A DNA stretch of 64,000 nucleotides from VAYN01 sp964540905 (GCA_964540905.1 CAZIOS010000003.1:1-64000); one strand, 5' to 3'. Positions 6,476 through 17,858 are shown, numbered from the stretch's first letter. Notes: a model not told the origin generated them from the sequence alone. A program made the numbers and translations.

Positions 6476-9463
6476 GTGAGCAAGCCACGCGACGTCCTCG
6501 CCTCCCTCCTTCGCCGAGTCGGTGTCGGTCGGCGTGGCTTTGCTCGTGCCGTCCCAGGGACCCCTGTGCCCTCAACCGCTGCTGCCCCAGCGACCGCCGC
6601 TCTCGCTTCGTCGATGCGCCGTGCCACACGCACCCTCAGCGCCGTTGGCTGCCTGGCTGTCGCCGTGGCGCTCCTTGCCCTCGCCCCGCCCGCCCTCGCC
6701 TTCCGCAAATTCGAGGGTCAGATCACCACCACCCCCACCGGCAAAGCCGGTGCCCAAACCCCCTTCGCCCGCCCCACCGGCCTCGCCGTCGATCCCTCCT
6801 CCAACGACCTCTGGGTCTCCGACGCTCCCGGCAATCCCGAACGCGGCTACTTCGATGAGTTCGGTCCCTCCGGCGCCTTCCTCCGCCAGGTTCGCGGCAA
6901 GCAAAAGCGCGGCGCCTTCACCTGCCAGGCAAACGCCGAAAACTCCCAGATCGTCGAAACGACCGGCGAATACTGGAGCGGCGAAGGTACTTCTCAGATC
7001 TTCTTCTCCACCTCCACCGGTCGCCTCTACGTCACCGACAACATCGAATCTCAGCTCTGGGCTTTCAACTCGGGTGGCTGCATCGTCGACGACATGGTCG
7101 GCCCCTGGTTGCTCTATAGGCATGGAAGCGGTAGCGTCGCTATCTCAGCGACCGCCGACAACTCCCATGATGCCACCGCCGGCGACCTCTACGTCTCCTC
7201 GGGTAGCAATGGATCGGTCCCTTTTACCTTCGTACCCGGCATCTGGCGCATCGGCCCCGAAAGCGATGCCCAGGGCCACGGCGTCATCGCCCCCTTCACC
7301 TGCACCGAAGGCCCCCCAGGCGAAGAACACATCCCCCCCTACATCTCCGCCGGCGAACACCCCGAAAACCCCGCCGAGGAGATCTCCGCCGCCCCCACCG
7401 GGCCGGGCGGGGCGCTGCAGGCCCTCGGTGCGGAGCCCCTTGCCGTGGACCCCGCCACCGGCGACCTCTACGTCGGCGGCGGGCCCATCGACGTCTTCTC
7501 CTCCTCTGGCTGCTTCCTCCGTCAACTCCACCTCCCCGCAGTCAACGGCCATCCGGTTAGCGCTTCGCAGCTCGCCTTCGACCCTGTCACCGGCAACCTC
7601 CTCTTCGCCGGCAGCTATTTCTATGGACACGAAAGCCTTGCAGAACAGGAATACCTGATCGACGAACTCGAACTCTCCGGTACCCCCCTTGAACCGCTCC
7701 TCGAAGCCGACCATGAACCCTTTGGCGGCCTCGGCCACATCGCCCTCAACTCCGCCGGCGACCTCTACGTCTCCGACCCCACCCGCAAGGTCGTCGACGA
7801 GTTCGGCCCCGCCGGCCCTCGTCCTCCCTTCTACGCCCTCCAAGCCCACCTGACCGGCACCGGTTCAGGCGAAGTCAACAGCTCCCCCGGCGGTATCGAC
7901 TGCGGCTCTGAATGCGAAAAAGAATTTGAAGCAGGGACGCCGGTCACGCTGACCGAGAGCGCCCAGCCCGGCTCCGAATTCACCGGCTGGACCGGCTGCG
8001 GAAGCGAAGAAGAATCCGGCAAGAAGTGCAAGGTCACGATGACCGCCGCCGAGTCGGTCACCGCTGACTTCCAGCCGATCCCCCAGCTCGCCCTCGAAGT
8101 CTCCGAGCCCGGCGCCGGCGCCGGCGTCGTCACCAGCTCCCCCTCCGGCCTCTCCTGTCCCGGCGCCTGCTCGGGCCACTTCGACTTCGGCAGACAGGTG
8201 ACCCTCACCGCCGTCCCCGCCCACGGTTCTTCCTTCGCCGGCTGGGGCGCTGGACAGTGCGAAACCGAACCGGGCCCCCACCACGAGGAATGCACGCTGC
8301 TCATCAGCGCCGCCAAATCGGTCAGCGCCGACTTCGAGCCCATCCTTCACAGCCTTGAAGTCATCCCCTCCCCCGGCGGCTCCGTCCGCGCCCACTCCGG
8401 CCCGATCTCCGCCTGCACCTCCTCCGGCGGCACCTGTGCTGGCTCCTACGAAGAAGAACCCTCCGTCGTCCTCACCGCCCGCCCCGAACCCCACCACGCC
8501 TTTACCGGCTGGACCGTCGACGGCAGCTCCTCCACCTGCCCCACCACCGGCGCCTGCACCCTTACCGTCAGCGCCGACTCCACCGTCGTGGCCGCTTTCG
8601 CTCCCACGACCCACACCCTCACCGTCGACCCCAACGGCCCCGGCGAAGTCAGCGCCGCCCCCTCCCCGTTCCCCGCCTCCGGCTCGATCTCAGCCTGCCG
8701 GGAGGGCGTTCCCGCGAGCTGCTCGGCCAGCTACGACGAGCCCGAAACCGTCCTCCTCACCGCCACTCCCGCCCCCAACTCCACCTTCGCCGGCTGGAGC
8801 GGCTGCGAAGCCGAACCCGGCCCCACCGAATGCGAAGTCGCGCTCAGCGAAGCCCGCTCGGTCAGCGCCACCTTCGCCCCGATTCTCCACCCCCTCACCG
8901 TCTCTAAGTCCGGCGCCGGCCAGGGCACGATCGTCAGCTCCCCGCCCGGCATCGACTGCGGCTCGACCTGCGCCCACGAATACCAGCAGGGATCGACCGT
9001 CGCCCTCACCGCCACCCCCGCTCCGGGTTCCACCTTCGCCGGCTTCTCGGGCGCTTGCTCGGGCATCGGCGTCTGCGCGGTGACGGTCAGCGCCGCCGAG
9101 TCGGTGACCGCCACCTTCGCTCAGGTCCTGCCCCCCTCAAACCGCTTCACCCTCAGCCCCGTCACCATCAAGGGTCCCACCGCCAAGCTCGGCGCGGACG
9201 TCCCCGGCCCGGGCGCTCTCCTCGCCACCGGCAAGGGCCTCAAGCGGGCCACCGCCAACCCCACCGCCGCTGGCGGGGCGACCCTCGCCCTCGCCCTCAC
9301 TGCCGCCGCCCGCAAGGCCTTGAAGCACTCCGGCCACCTCCAGGTCGAAGTCGCCGTCACCTACACCCCCACCGGTGGCCTCCCGGCCACCCTGACCAAG
9401 GCCGTCGTCTTCAAGTCCCCCCATACCCGGACTAAGCACGCCAAGAGGAGGGCATCGCGATGA
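6476..9463 (+). CDS. secreted NHL-propeller protein with five InlB-like cysteine repeats (type N)
   Basis: A 995-residue exported protein. The GTG start at 6476 is preceded by AAAGG at 6465-6469. A long n-region leads to a hydrophobic signal core near residues 53-75 ending PALAF. Residues of about 80-455 contain NHL-like propeller blades (repeated GDLYVS, VDPAT.D.YV). Five tandem repeats of 75-90 residues follow (about 7845-9123), each with the InlB B-repeat-like pattern VTLTA.P..GS.F.GW.G.C and ending SV.A.F, and with paired cysteines (GIDCGS.C). The C-terminus is an Ig-like segment and a basic tail (HTRTKHAKRRASR). It overlaps the next gene by four bases (ATGA). It is probably an adhesive or cell-wall-associated protein; the ligand is unknown. 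Confidence 0.82.
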   Translation: MSKPRDVLASLLRRVGVGRRGFARAVPGTPVPSTAAAPATAALASSMRRATRTLSAVGCLAVAVALLALAPPALAFRKFEGQITTTPTGKAGAQTPFARPTGLAVDPSSNDLWVSDAPGNPERGYFDEFGPSGAFLRQVRGKQKRGAFTCQANAENSQIVETTGEYWSGEGTSQIFFSTSTGRLYVTDNIESQLWAFNSGGCIVDDMVGPWLLYRHGSGSVAISATADNSHDATAGDLYVSSGSNGSVPFTFVPGIWRIGPESDAQGHGVIAPFTCTEGPPGEEHIPPYISAGEHPENPAEEISAAPTGPGGALQALGAEPLAVDPATGDLYVGGGPIDVFSSSGCFLRQLHLPAVNGHPVSASQLAFDPVTGNLLFAGSYFYGHESLAEQEYLIDELELSGTPLEPLLEADHEPFGGLGHIALNSAGDLYVSDPTRKVVDEFGPAGPRPPFYALQAHLTGTGSGEVNSSPGGIDCGSECEKEFEAGTPVTLTESAQPGSEFTGWTGCGSEEESGKKCKVTMTAAESVTADFQPIPQLALEVSEPGAGAGVVTSSPSGLSCPGACSGHFDFGRQVTLTAVPAHGSSFAGWGAGQCETEPGPHHEECTLLISAAKSVSADFEPILHSLEVIPSPGGSVRAHSGPISACTSSGGTCAGSYEEEPSVVLTARPEPHHAFTGWTVDGSSSTCPTTGACTLTVSADSTVVAAFAPTTHTLTVDPNGPGEVSAAPSPFPASGSISACREGVPASCSASYDEPETVLLTATPAPNSTFAGWSGCEAEPGPTECEVALSEARSVSATFAPILHPLTVSKSGAGQGTIVSSPPGIDCGSTCAHEYQQGSTVALTATPAPGSTFAGFSGACSGIGVCAVTVSAAESVTATFAQVLPPSNRFTLSPVTIKGPTAKLGADVPGPGALLATGKGLKRATANPTAAGGATLALALTAAARKALKHSGHLQVEVAVTYTPTGGLPATLTKAVVFKSPHTRTKHAKRRASR

Positions 9464-12400
9464 TCATCTCAGTCAAGAGCAGCCGTCTCGCCTTCGCCGC
9501 CGCCTGCCTCGTCCTCCTCGGCGCCGCCCTCTTCGCCATCGTCCCGGGCGCCGCCCAGGCCTCCCAGGGCGTCGTCTCCTCCTTCGGTTCCCCCAACCCC
9601 GGCGCCGGGCCCGGCGAACTCAACGCCCCCGAGGGCCTCGCCGTCAACGAAGCCAGCGGCGACGTCTATGTCGCCGACTCCGCCAACGACCGCATCCAGC
9701 AGTTCACCCCCTCCGGCGCCTTCGTCCGCTCCTTCGGCTCCGCCGGCTCCGGCGCCGCCCAGCTCAGCGACCCCCAGGGCCTCGCCGTCAACCAGTCCAC
9801 CGGCAACCTCTACGTCACCGACCAGGGCAACCTCCGCGTCGACGAGTTCTCCGCCGACGGCGCCTTCATCCGCGCCTTCGGCGCCGGCGTCGTCGCCTCC
9901 GGCCCCGACCAGGTGCCCCTCAACGAGCGCCAGCTCCTCACCGTCTCCGCCACCGGCGGCACCCTCGCCTTCCAGGCCACCGCCACCGGCAACCTCTCCG
10001 CCGCCACCGCCACCGGCCTGCTCAGCTTCGCCACCGGCACCGGCGACCTCTCCGCCGCCACCGGCACCGGCAACCTCCTCGGCCCCGCCACCGGCCGCGG
10101 CAAGCTCACCTCCGGCTCTCCCGTCGTCGAAGAAGTGACCACCACCACCGGCGCCTTTGCCGCCGGCCGCGAAATCACCGGCCCCGGCATCCCCTCTGGC
10201 ACCACCATTACCGCCATCGGCGCCGGCACCCTCGAACTCTCCGCCAACGCCAACGCCAACGCCTCCGCCGTCGCCCTCGTCGTCCCGGGCTCCAAAACCG
10301 TCACCGGCCTCACCACCTCCACCGGCGCCTTCGCGATCGGCNNNNNNNNNNNNNNNNNNNNNNNNNNNNNNNNNNNNNNNNNNNNNNNNNNNNNNNNNNN
10401 NNNNNNNNNNNNNNNNNNNNNNNNNNNNNNNNNNNNNNNNNGGGCTCCAAAACCGTCACCGGCCTCACCACCTCCACCGGCGCCTTCGCGATCGGCCAGC
10501 AGATCTCCGGCCCCGGCATCCCCTCCGGCGCCACCGTAACCGCGCTCGGCGCCGGCACCCTCGAGCTCTCCGCCCCCGCCACCGCCAACGGCAGCGCCGT
10601 CGCCCTCACCGCTGGCTCCAAAACCGTCACCGGCCTCACCACCTCCACCGGCGCCTTCGCGATCGGCGCCGCCATCTCCGCCCCCGGCATCCCCGCCGGC
10701 GCCACGATCAAGGCGCTCGGCGCCGGCACCCTCGAACTCTCCGCCCCCGCCACCGCCAACGGCAGCGCCGTCGCCCTCACCGCCGGCTCCAAAGACACCG
10801 TCGAAGCTCTCACCACCTCCACCGGCGCCTTCGCCGTCGGCCAGCAGATCTCCGGCCCCGGCATCCCCTCGGGGACGACGATCACCAAAGTTGGCGCCTC
10901 CACCCTCGAACTCTCCGCCGACGCCACCGCCTTCGGCCCCGGCGTCGCCCTCGCCGCCGGCTCCAATCGCGTCACCGCCCTCTCCGCCGCCTTCGGCGCC
11001 TTCAGCGTCGGCGACCCGATCTCCGGCCCCGGCATCCCCCCCGGCACCACCATCGAAGAAGTCGGCCCCACCACCCTCGAGCTCTCCGCCCCCGCCACCG
11101 CCAACGGCGCCCATGCCCTCGCCGCCACCGACCCCGCCACCACCGTCGCCTACGACGCCCCCGCCACCGGCCCCGGCTCGGTCCAGAAGGCGCTCGAAGA
11201 CCTCCTCGGCGCCGGCAACATCGCCGTCTCCGGGCAGCCCGGCGGCCCCTACGCGATCGAATTCCGCGCCGCCCTCGCCAACACGAACGTCCCCCAGCTC
11301 ACCCTCACCACCTCCGGCCTCTCCGGCGGCACCGCCACCGTCGCGACCACGGTCCAGGGCGCCTCCGCCCCCGAGGTCTGTGCCGCCGCCGACGTCTGCA
11401 AGGCCGGCGTCTCGACCTCCTCCGGCGGCGCCTTCGCCGCCCCCTTCGACGGCTATCTCGCCGTCGTCCCCCCCGGCGCCCCCGGCGCCGGCGACGTCCT
11501 CGTCGCCGACCCCGGAAATTCTCGCATCGAGCAGTTCACCCCCTCCGGCGCCTTCATCCGCGCCTACGGCCGCGAAGTCGACCGCTACGCGGTCGAAGAA
11601 CGCGAAGCCGGCGACCCCGTCACCGCCGCCGAAGAAGACCTCTGCACCGCCACCTCCGGCGATCTCTGCCAGGCTGCCACCCCCGGCTCTGCCCCCGGCC
11701 AGTTCGCCGCCGCCTCCCCCACCCGCCTCGCCATCGACTCCGCCGGTGACGTCTACACCGTCGAATCCTCCGCCAACTTCCGCGTCCAGAAGCTGACCCC
11801 CTCCGGCGCCGGTTTCAGTGCCTCCGTCTTCGCCCCCTCTCTCCTCACCGGCACCGAAGCCGCCGACTCCCCCACCGACCTCGCCCTCGACCCCGGCTCG
11901 GGTGACCTCTACGTCCTCCAGGGCTTCCCCTCCGGCACCGGCACCCCCGCCGCCACCTCCGCCGAAACCCGCCTGCTGCGCCTCTCCCCCTCCGGCGCCC
12001 TCCTCGAAACCGGCATGGTCGGCGATGAAATCGCCTCCGCCGACGGCCTCGCCCTCGACCCCGCCGCCGGCGCCCTCTACCTCTCCTCCACCGCCTCCGG
12101 CCAGCGCGTCTACCTCCTCGGCGAAGTCCCCAGCCCCCTTCAATCCTGCCCCAACCGGAGCCTCCGCGAAGAAAGCAACGTCAACCCCGCCACCGGCCTC
12201 CCCTACGACCTCGCCCTCCCCGACTGCCGCGCCTACGAGCAGGTCACGCCCTCCTACACCGACGGCTTCAAAGTCCTGAATGGGACCGCGCTCTCCGAAG
12301 ACGGCTCTCGGCTCTACGGCAAAACCCTCGGCACCTTCGCCGGCGCTGAAGACAACAGCGAACTCAACGGCGCCAACTATCAGTTCTCCCGCACCCCCTC

Positions 12401-14252
12401 CGGCTGGCAGGTGGCTGCGCTTAACTTTCCCACCTCTCGCTTCTCCGTCCAAACTCATGAAGTTTCCTGGAACGCTCCCGACGGCTCGACCCTCTGGGAA
12501 CTTCGCCCCGCCTCCGACCCCTTCACCCGCCAGCGCGACATCTACGTTCGCGCCCCCGGCGGCGCCCTCACCGAGGTCGGTCCCCTGCTTCCCCCCGGCG
12601 CGCCGCGACAGGGGAATCGCCCCAATGTTGTCGCTATGTCGCGCGATTTCTCCCACGTCGTCTTCCGCGCAACTACCACCTCACTCGATAATGAGATCTG
12701 GCCCTTTGACTCCTCGTCCCATACGGGCTTTGGCAGCATCTATGAGTACACCGGCACCGGCAACTCCGAACCCCAGCTTGTCGGCGTCTCCGGCCCCCCC
12801 GGCAGCGACGCGCTGATCAGCCAGTGCGGTACCGAGCTTGCCGGCCCTATTGGAGCCGGAGAAGCCGCCGCCCTGCACGCCGTCTCCGCTTCCGGCGAGA
12901 CCGTCTACTTCACCCCTGAGCACGTCAACAACTGTCCCGGCCAGCAGCCGCCCGTCACAGAACTCTACGCCCGCCTCGGCGCCGCCAAGACTCTCGACAT
13001 CTCCGAGCCCGCCCTCTCCGGGCCGGCCTGCACCGGCCTCTGCGCCGAATACCTCGACGAAACGGGCGGCCACCACCGCTCCCCCGCCTCCTTCCAGGGC
13101 GCCTCCGAGGACGGCTCGCGGGCCTTCTTCACCACCGCGCAGCCCCTCCTCAACTCCGACCGGGACGCGGGGACGGATCTCTATATGTCCGAAATCGAAG
13201 GCGAAGGCGCCTCCGCCACGCTCGCCCGCCTCGTCCAGGTCTCCGCCGGTCAGGCCACCGCCCACCATCCCACCGCCGGCGCCGGCGCCGAAGTCCTCGG
13301 CGTCCCCGCCGTCTCCTCCGACGGCTCCCGCGCCTACTTCGTCGCCACCGGCGAACTGACCGCCGAACCCAACGGTCTCGGCAAGACCGCTGTGCCCGGC
13401 GCCGACAACCTCTACGTCTACGACGTCGCCACCCAGCGCACCGCCTTCGTCGCCACCCTCTCCCCCTCCGACTCGCTTGACTGGACCACCAACCACGCAG
13501 TCCAGCCGACTCCCGACGGCGATTACCTTGTCTTTGAAAGCGAGGCCAACCTCACCGGCGACGCCCCCGACGGAACCACCCAACTCTACCGCTACGACGC
13601 CCTCACCGGCGCCCTGCTGCGCGTCTCCATCGGCCAGGCCGGCTTCAACCACGACGGCGCCACCGGGAATATGAGCTGGGGCTCCGGGCAATCGATCTCC
13701 GCTGACGGCGCCTACGTCTTCTTCTCTAGCAGCGACGGCCTCACCCCCGCCGCTTTGAACGAAGTCACCCTCGACAACGAAGGCGGCAAGGCCCGCAACG
13801 TCTACGAGTGGGAGGCCGACCACACCGGCGCCTGCGACCTCGCCGCCGGCTGCGTCTCCCTCATCTCCGACGGCCGCGACGAGTCGACCGAAGAAGGCGG
13901 CGTCCTCGTCGGCCTCATCGGCACCGACGCCTCCGGCACCGACGTCTTCTTCACCACCACTGACCCCCTCGTCCCCTCCGCCATCGATTCGGGTACGGCC
14001 ATCTACGACGCCCGCGCCGCCGGCGGCTTCCCCGCCCCTCCGCCTCCGCCCCCCGGCTGCGAAGGCCCCGAAGCCTGCCAGGGCCCATACCCACCCGCCC
14101 CCACCGAATCCACCCCCGGCACGGCCGCCTTCTCCGGCCCCGGCAACGAACCCACCCCGTCCCCGCCAACCAACAGTCCCAAGCACCACAAGAAGCACAC
14201 AAAGAAGTCCCACAAGCGAGCCGCCAGTCACAAACGTGGAGGTGAAAAGTGA
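9460..14252 (+). CDS. secreted NHL/TolB-propeller protein with 57-residue repeats (type T), interrupted by an assembly gap
   Basis: The ATG at 9460 overlaps the previous stop (ATGA) and has GAGGAGGG upstream. The product has a signal peptide (about residues 1-31), NHL blades (NAPEGLAVNEASGDVYVADS), then imperfect 57-58-residue repeats with the core GAFAIG..ISGPGIPSGT. More NHL blades follow and, from about 12150, a TolB/WD40-like propeller with repeated EDGSR.Y and SSDGSRAYF blades. The tail is Lys/His-rich. A run of 100 N falls in the repeats; the frame before it (position 9460) and after it (10443) differ by one phase, which I attribute to the arbitrary gap length, so I treat both parts as one gene. 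The C-terminal half resembles the protein at 19146-21440. True length unknown. Confidence 0.75.
10114..11127 (+). repeat. tandem 171-174-bp coding repeats, collapsed at the gap
   Basis: Units start at 10114, 10288 (cut by the gap), 10443, 10614, 10785 and 10959, giving a period of 171 or 174 bp. The units beginning at 10443 and 10614 are nearly identical over their first 50 bases, as is the stub before the gap. Each unit encodes 57-58 residues beginning GSKTVTGLTTSTGAFA. The repeat number is probably higher than shown, since the N run lies inside it. Confidence 0.9.
10342..10441. other. assembly gap of 100 N
   Basis: Exactly 100 ambiguous bases, a conventional scaffold-gap length, so the true distance is unknown. 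Identical sequence (GGCTCCAAAACCGTCACC and onward) lies on both sides, which explains why assembly failed here. Confidence 0.98.
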
Positions 14253-17200
14253 CCTTTCCCCGTCACACCCGCCGCCCAGCTTCCACCATGACCAAGGAGA
14301 CCCGCGCCGTGACCCTGCTTCGTCCGCTTAATCAGCGTTCCTTCTTTCATCCTCAATTTCCTACGATCGGCCTCAGCGCCGTCGGTGTGGTGGCTGTCGC
14401 AATGGGGCTGTTCCTCCCTGCCACTCCGGCCGATGCCGCCGCATCGCCGGCCTGGCACATCTCCTCCCTTTCGGCCCCCACCGATTTCTCCGCCGCCGAC
14501 AGCTCCGACCTCGAAAACCCAGTGAGTAACACGTGCCGCTTCGGGGGCAGCCTGAGTACCACCTGCGATCAGTTCGACATCCGCCTCGCCAACCTCGGCG
14601 CCGCCCCCACCGACGGCTCCCCCGTGATCGTCACCGACACCCTTCCCCCCGGCCTCACCACCCAGGCGACTCCTCACTCGGCCTTCGCGGTTCCTGGCGC
14701 CCAGACGATGGAAGAAGGCTGGCTTTGCGCTCCCGCCGGCCCCGGCCAGCACCAGGTCTCCTGCACCTACGAACTCCCCGTTCCCGCCCTTGCCCAGCTC
14801 CCCCCGATCACGGTCCCCGTCCGGCTCTCCAACCTCGCCCCCGATACGCGCCTCACCAACGAAGTCAGCGTCGAAGGCGGCGGCGCCCCCTCCACCCAGG
14901 CCACCTCGACCGTCCTCGTCGAACCGACCGCCCCACCACCCTTCGGCCTCTCCTTGCTCGAAAGCTACCCCGCCGACCCCGCCGCCGCCCAGGCCCTTAC
15001 CACCGCCGCCGCTCACCCCGCCGCCTTCTACACCAACCTCGAACTCAACTCTGTCCACGGCTACACCAACCCCCCGATCGGCTTCGGGGGAGGGCCCTCC
15101 GAACCGGTTCAGGACCCCCGCCAGCTGATCGACGAACTTCCCCTCGGCTTCGTCGGCAACCCCCTCGCCGTGCCCCTCAACCCCGAAACCCACAGGCCCG
15201 ACCGCTGTCCGATCAGCCTGCTTTCCCCCTCCACCCACGGGGATACCAACGTCACCCCCGAAGTCTCCGGCTGCCCCGCCGACACCCAGGTCGGGGTGAT
15301 CAGCTTCGACGTCCTCGGCGGTAGCTACCGCGAGTCCTTCCCGATCTACAACCTCGTCCCCGAATCCGGCTACCCGGCCGAGTTCGGCTTCACCTACGCC
15401 AACGAGCGCCTCATCATGCTGGCCACCGTTCTCCACACCCCCTCCGGCTACGCCTTGCGCGTCAGCATCCCCGGCATCCCCCGCCTCGTCGAATTCTCCG
15501 GCGCCGAGCTCACCTTCTTCGGCAACCCCACCGTGCAGGATGGCGGCTCCTCCCCCGGCAAGGCTTTCTTCACCGATCCCTCCCACTGCTCCACCGCTCC
15601 GCTCCGCTCCACCCTCTACGCCGATTCATGGCAGGAACCGGGGCGCTGGGCCGCCGCCGAATCGCTCACCTACCCCGAAATCACCGGCTGCAACCAGCTC
15701 GACTTCGAACCGACGGTCGAAGCCCGCCCTACCACCAACGTCGCCGATTCCCCCTCCGGCCTCGAATTCCACCTCCAGATTCCCCAGGGCGAAGAAGAAC
15801 CCGAAACCCGCGCCACCCCGCCCCTGCACACCGCCACCGTCGCCCTGCCCGAAGGCATGGCCGTCAATCCCTCCTCCGCCACCGGCCTCGCCGGCTGCGC
15901 GCCGACCGGCCCTCGGGGGATCAACATCGGCTCCGGCGAGGTCGGCCCCGAAGGCCGCGACATCGCCGACCCCGAAGCGACCGAAATCGGCGAAGGCCAC
16001 GAAGGCGGCAACGGCAGCCGCTACGACGACGGCCTCTACCACACCGCCCCCGGCCACTGCCCCGCCGCCTCCCAGATCGGCACCGTCGAAGTCACCACGC
16101 CGCTGCTCGAAGAACCCCTCCACGGCCACCTCTACCTCGGCACCCCCGCCTGCGCCCCCTGCTCCGCCAAAGACGCTGAAGAAGGCAAGCTGATCCACCT
16201 CTACATCGAAGTCGCCGACCCCCAGGCCGGCGTCATCGCCAAGCTCGCCGGCACCACCCACACCGCCCCCGACGGGCAGCTCACCGCCGTCTTCGCCGAA
16301 AACCCCCAGCTCCCCTTCAGCGATCTCAAGCTCCACGTGGAGGAAGGCGCCCGCGCGCCGTTGCGCACCCCGCCCACCTGCGGCGGCTATCAGACCACCA
16401 CCGACCTCGAACCGTGGTCGGCGCCCGAAACCCCCGCCGCCGAACCCTCCGACTCCTTCCAGATCGAATCGGCCCCTGGCGGCGAACCGAGCTGCCCCAC
16501 CACGGCCGCCCAGCTCCCCAACAAGCCCCGCTTCACCGCGGGCACCCAGAGCCCCGCCGCCGGCGCTTTCAGCCCCTTCCTGCTCAGGCTCAGCCGCGAA
16601 GAAGGCTCCCAGGAACTGAAGGCGCTTAACGTCACCCTGCCGCCGGGCCTGACCGGCCGCCTCGCCGGCGTCGCCGAGTGCTCCGACGCCCAGATCGCCG
16701 CCGCCGAACACAGCGGCGGCAACGCCGAGCATGCCAATCCCTCCTGCCCGCTGGCAAGCGAAGTGGGGACCGTCAACGTCGGCGCCGGCGCCGGCCCCGA
16801 TCCCTACTACGTCCAGGGCCACGCCTACCTCGCCGGCCCCTACAAGGGCGCCCCGATCAGCCTCGCGATCATCACCCCCGCGCTGGCCGGCCCCTTCGAC
16901 CTCGGCACCGTCGTCGTCCGTGCCGCCCTCTACGTCAACCCCGAAACCGCCCAGATCACCACCAAGAGCGACCCGATCCCCACCATCCTCGACGGCATCC
17001 CCCTCGACGTGCGCTCGGTCGCCGTCCAGATCACCCGCAACCAGTTCACCCTCAACCCCACCAACTGCAGCCACTTCTCGCTCACCGGAACGGCGTTCGC
17101 GGCCAGTTCCGAAGCCGCGCTCACCAACCCCTTCCAGGTCGGCGGCTGCCAGGCCCTCGGCTTCAAGCCCAGCGTGGGGCTGTCGCTCAAGGGCGGCACC

Positions 17201-17791
17201 AAGCGCAACCAGAACCCCGCCCTCACGGCGGTGGTCACCTACCCCAAGGGCGCCTACGCCAACATCGCCAGCGCCTCGGTCGCTCTCCCTCACTCCGAGT
17301 TCCTCGATCAGGCCCACATCAAGACGATCTGCACCCGCGTCCAGTTCGCCGAAGGCGGCGGCAACGGCGAAAAGTGCCCGTCCGGCTCTGTCTACGGTTA
17401 CGCCAAGGCCGAAACCCCGCTTCTCGACAATCCGCTCCAGGGCCCGGTCTACCTGCGCTCCTCCTCCCACAACCTCCCCGACCTCGTCGTCGCCCTGGGC
17501 GGCCAGATCTCCGTCGACCTCGACGGGCGGGTCGACACCGACAAGGCCGACGGCATCCGCAACAGCTTCGAAGTCGTCCCCGACGCCCCCGTCTCCAAGT
17601 TCACGCTCTCGATGCAGGGCGGCGAGAAGGGCCTGCTGGTCAACTCCGAAGATATCTGCCGCAAGCCGCAGCGGGCCACGGTCGACCTGACCGCCCAAAA
17701 CGGCAAGGTCGACGATTTCAACCCGCTGATCGCCAACAGCTGCAAGGGCAAGGCAAAGAAGGGCCGAGGCAAGCACCACCACAAGCACTAG
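14249..17791 (+). CDS. very large secreted protein with four degenerate LPxG/CPxxSxIG repeats (type L)
   Basis: A 1180-residue protein starting at GTG 14249, overlapping the previous stop (GTGA). A hydrophobic segment at about residues 40-66 (ending ATPADA) is a signal peptide. I see four degenerate repeats, each running from an LP-G/H strand, through a cysteine, to CP..S.IG or a variant and then PL..PL.G..YL: around 15130-15350, 15840-16145, 16630-16835 and 17280-17465. No catalytic motif is visible. The end is basic (KGKAKKGRGKHHHKH). The protein at 21437-24664 is a full-length paralogue. Short stretches such as ..GPVYLRSS are nearly identical between them. It is extracellular by its signal peptide; the role is unknown, plausibly a structural surface or spore-coat-like component. 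Confidence 0.78.
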   Translation: MTFPRHTRRPASTMTKETRAVTLLRPLNQRSFFHPQFPTIGLSAVGVVAVAMGLFLPATPADAAASPAWHISSLSAPTDFSAADSSDLENPVSNTCRFGGSLSTTCDQFDIRLANLGAAPTDGSPVIVTDTLPPGLTTQATPHSAFAVPGAQTMEEGWLCAPAGPGQHQVSCTYELPVPALAQLPPITVPVRLSNLAPDTRLTNEVSVEGGGAPSTQATSTVLVEPTAPPPFGLSLLESYPADPAAAQALTTAAAHPAAFYTNLELNSVHGYTNPPIGFGGGPSEPVQDPRQLIDELPLGFVGNPLAVPLNPETHRPDRCPISLLSPSTHGDTNVTPEVSGCPADTQVGVISFDVLGGSYRESFPIYNLVPESGYPAEFGFTYANERLIMLATVLHTPSGYALRVSIPGIPRLVEFSGAELTFFGNPTVQDGGSSPGKAFFTDPSHCSTAPLRSTLYADSWQEPGRWAAAESLTYPEITGCNQLDFEPTVEARPTTNVADSPSGLEFHLQIPQGEEEPETRATPPLHTATVALPEGMAVNPSSATGLAGCAPTGPRGINIGSGEVGPEGRDIADPEATEIGEGHEGGNGSRYDDGLYHTAPGHCPAASQIGTVEVTTPLLEEPLHGHLYLGTPACAPCSAKDAEEGKLIHLYIEVADPQAGVIAKLAGTTHTAPDGQLTAVFAENPQLPFSDLKLHVEEGARAPLRTPPTCGGYQTTTDLEPWSAPETPAAEPSDSFQIESAPGGEPSCPTTAAQLPNKPRFTAGTQSPAAGAFSPFLLRLSREEGSQELKALNVTLPPGLTGRLAGVAECSDAQIAAAEHSGGNAEHANPSCPLASEVGTVNVGAGAGPDPYYVQGHAYLAGPYKGAPISLAIITPALAGPFDLGTVVVRAALYVNPETAQITTKSDPIPTILDGIPLDVRSVAVQITRNQFTLNPTNCSHFSLTGTAFAASSEAALTNPFQVGGCQALGFKPSVGLSLKGGTKRNQNPALTAVVTYPKGAYANIASASVALPHSEFLDQAHIKTICTRVQFAEGGGNGEKCPSGSVYGYAKAETPLLDNPLQGPVYLRSSSHNLPDLVVALGGQISVDLDGRVDTDKADGIRNSFEVVPDAPVSKFTLSMQGGEKGLLVNSEDICRKPQRATVDLTAQNGKVDDFNPLIANSCKGKAKKGRGKHHHKH

Positions 17792-17858
17792 GCGAGCGGG
17801 GCTGCCTTGGCAGCCGCCACCGCTTCAACACGCGTCCCGACAGGAGAGACATACCCAA

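Noticed and set aside
10114..11127. Tandem repeats considered as a CRISPR array.
   Set aside because: Units are 171-174 bp, coding and without variable spacers; no cas genes anywhere in the window.
9810..12656. A 948-codon open frame on the minus strand opposite the T-type gene, Gly/Ala/Glu-rich.
   Set aside because: It is the antisense image of C-ending codons in a real gene, crosses the N run, and has no domain or ribosome site.
9460..14252. A frameshift (pseudogene) in the T-type gene at the gap.
   Set aside because: The phase change coincides with the artificial 100-N gap, whose length is arbitrary, so no real frameshift can be inferred.
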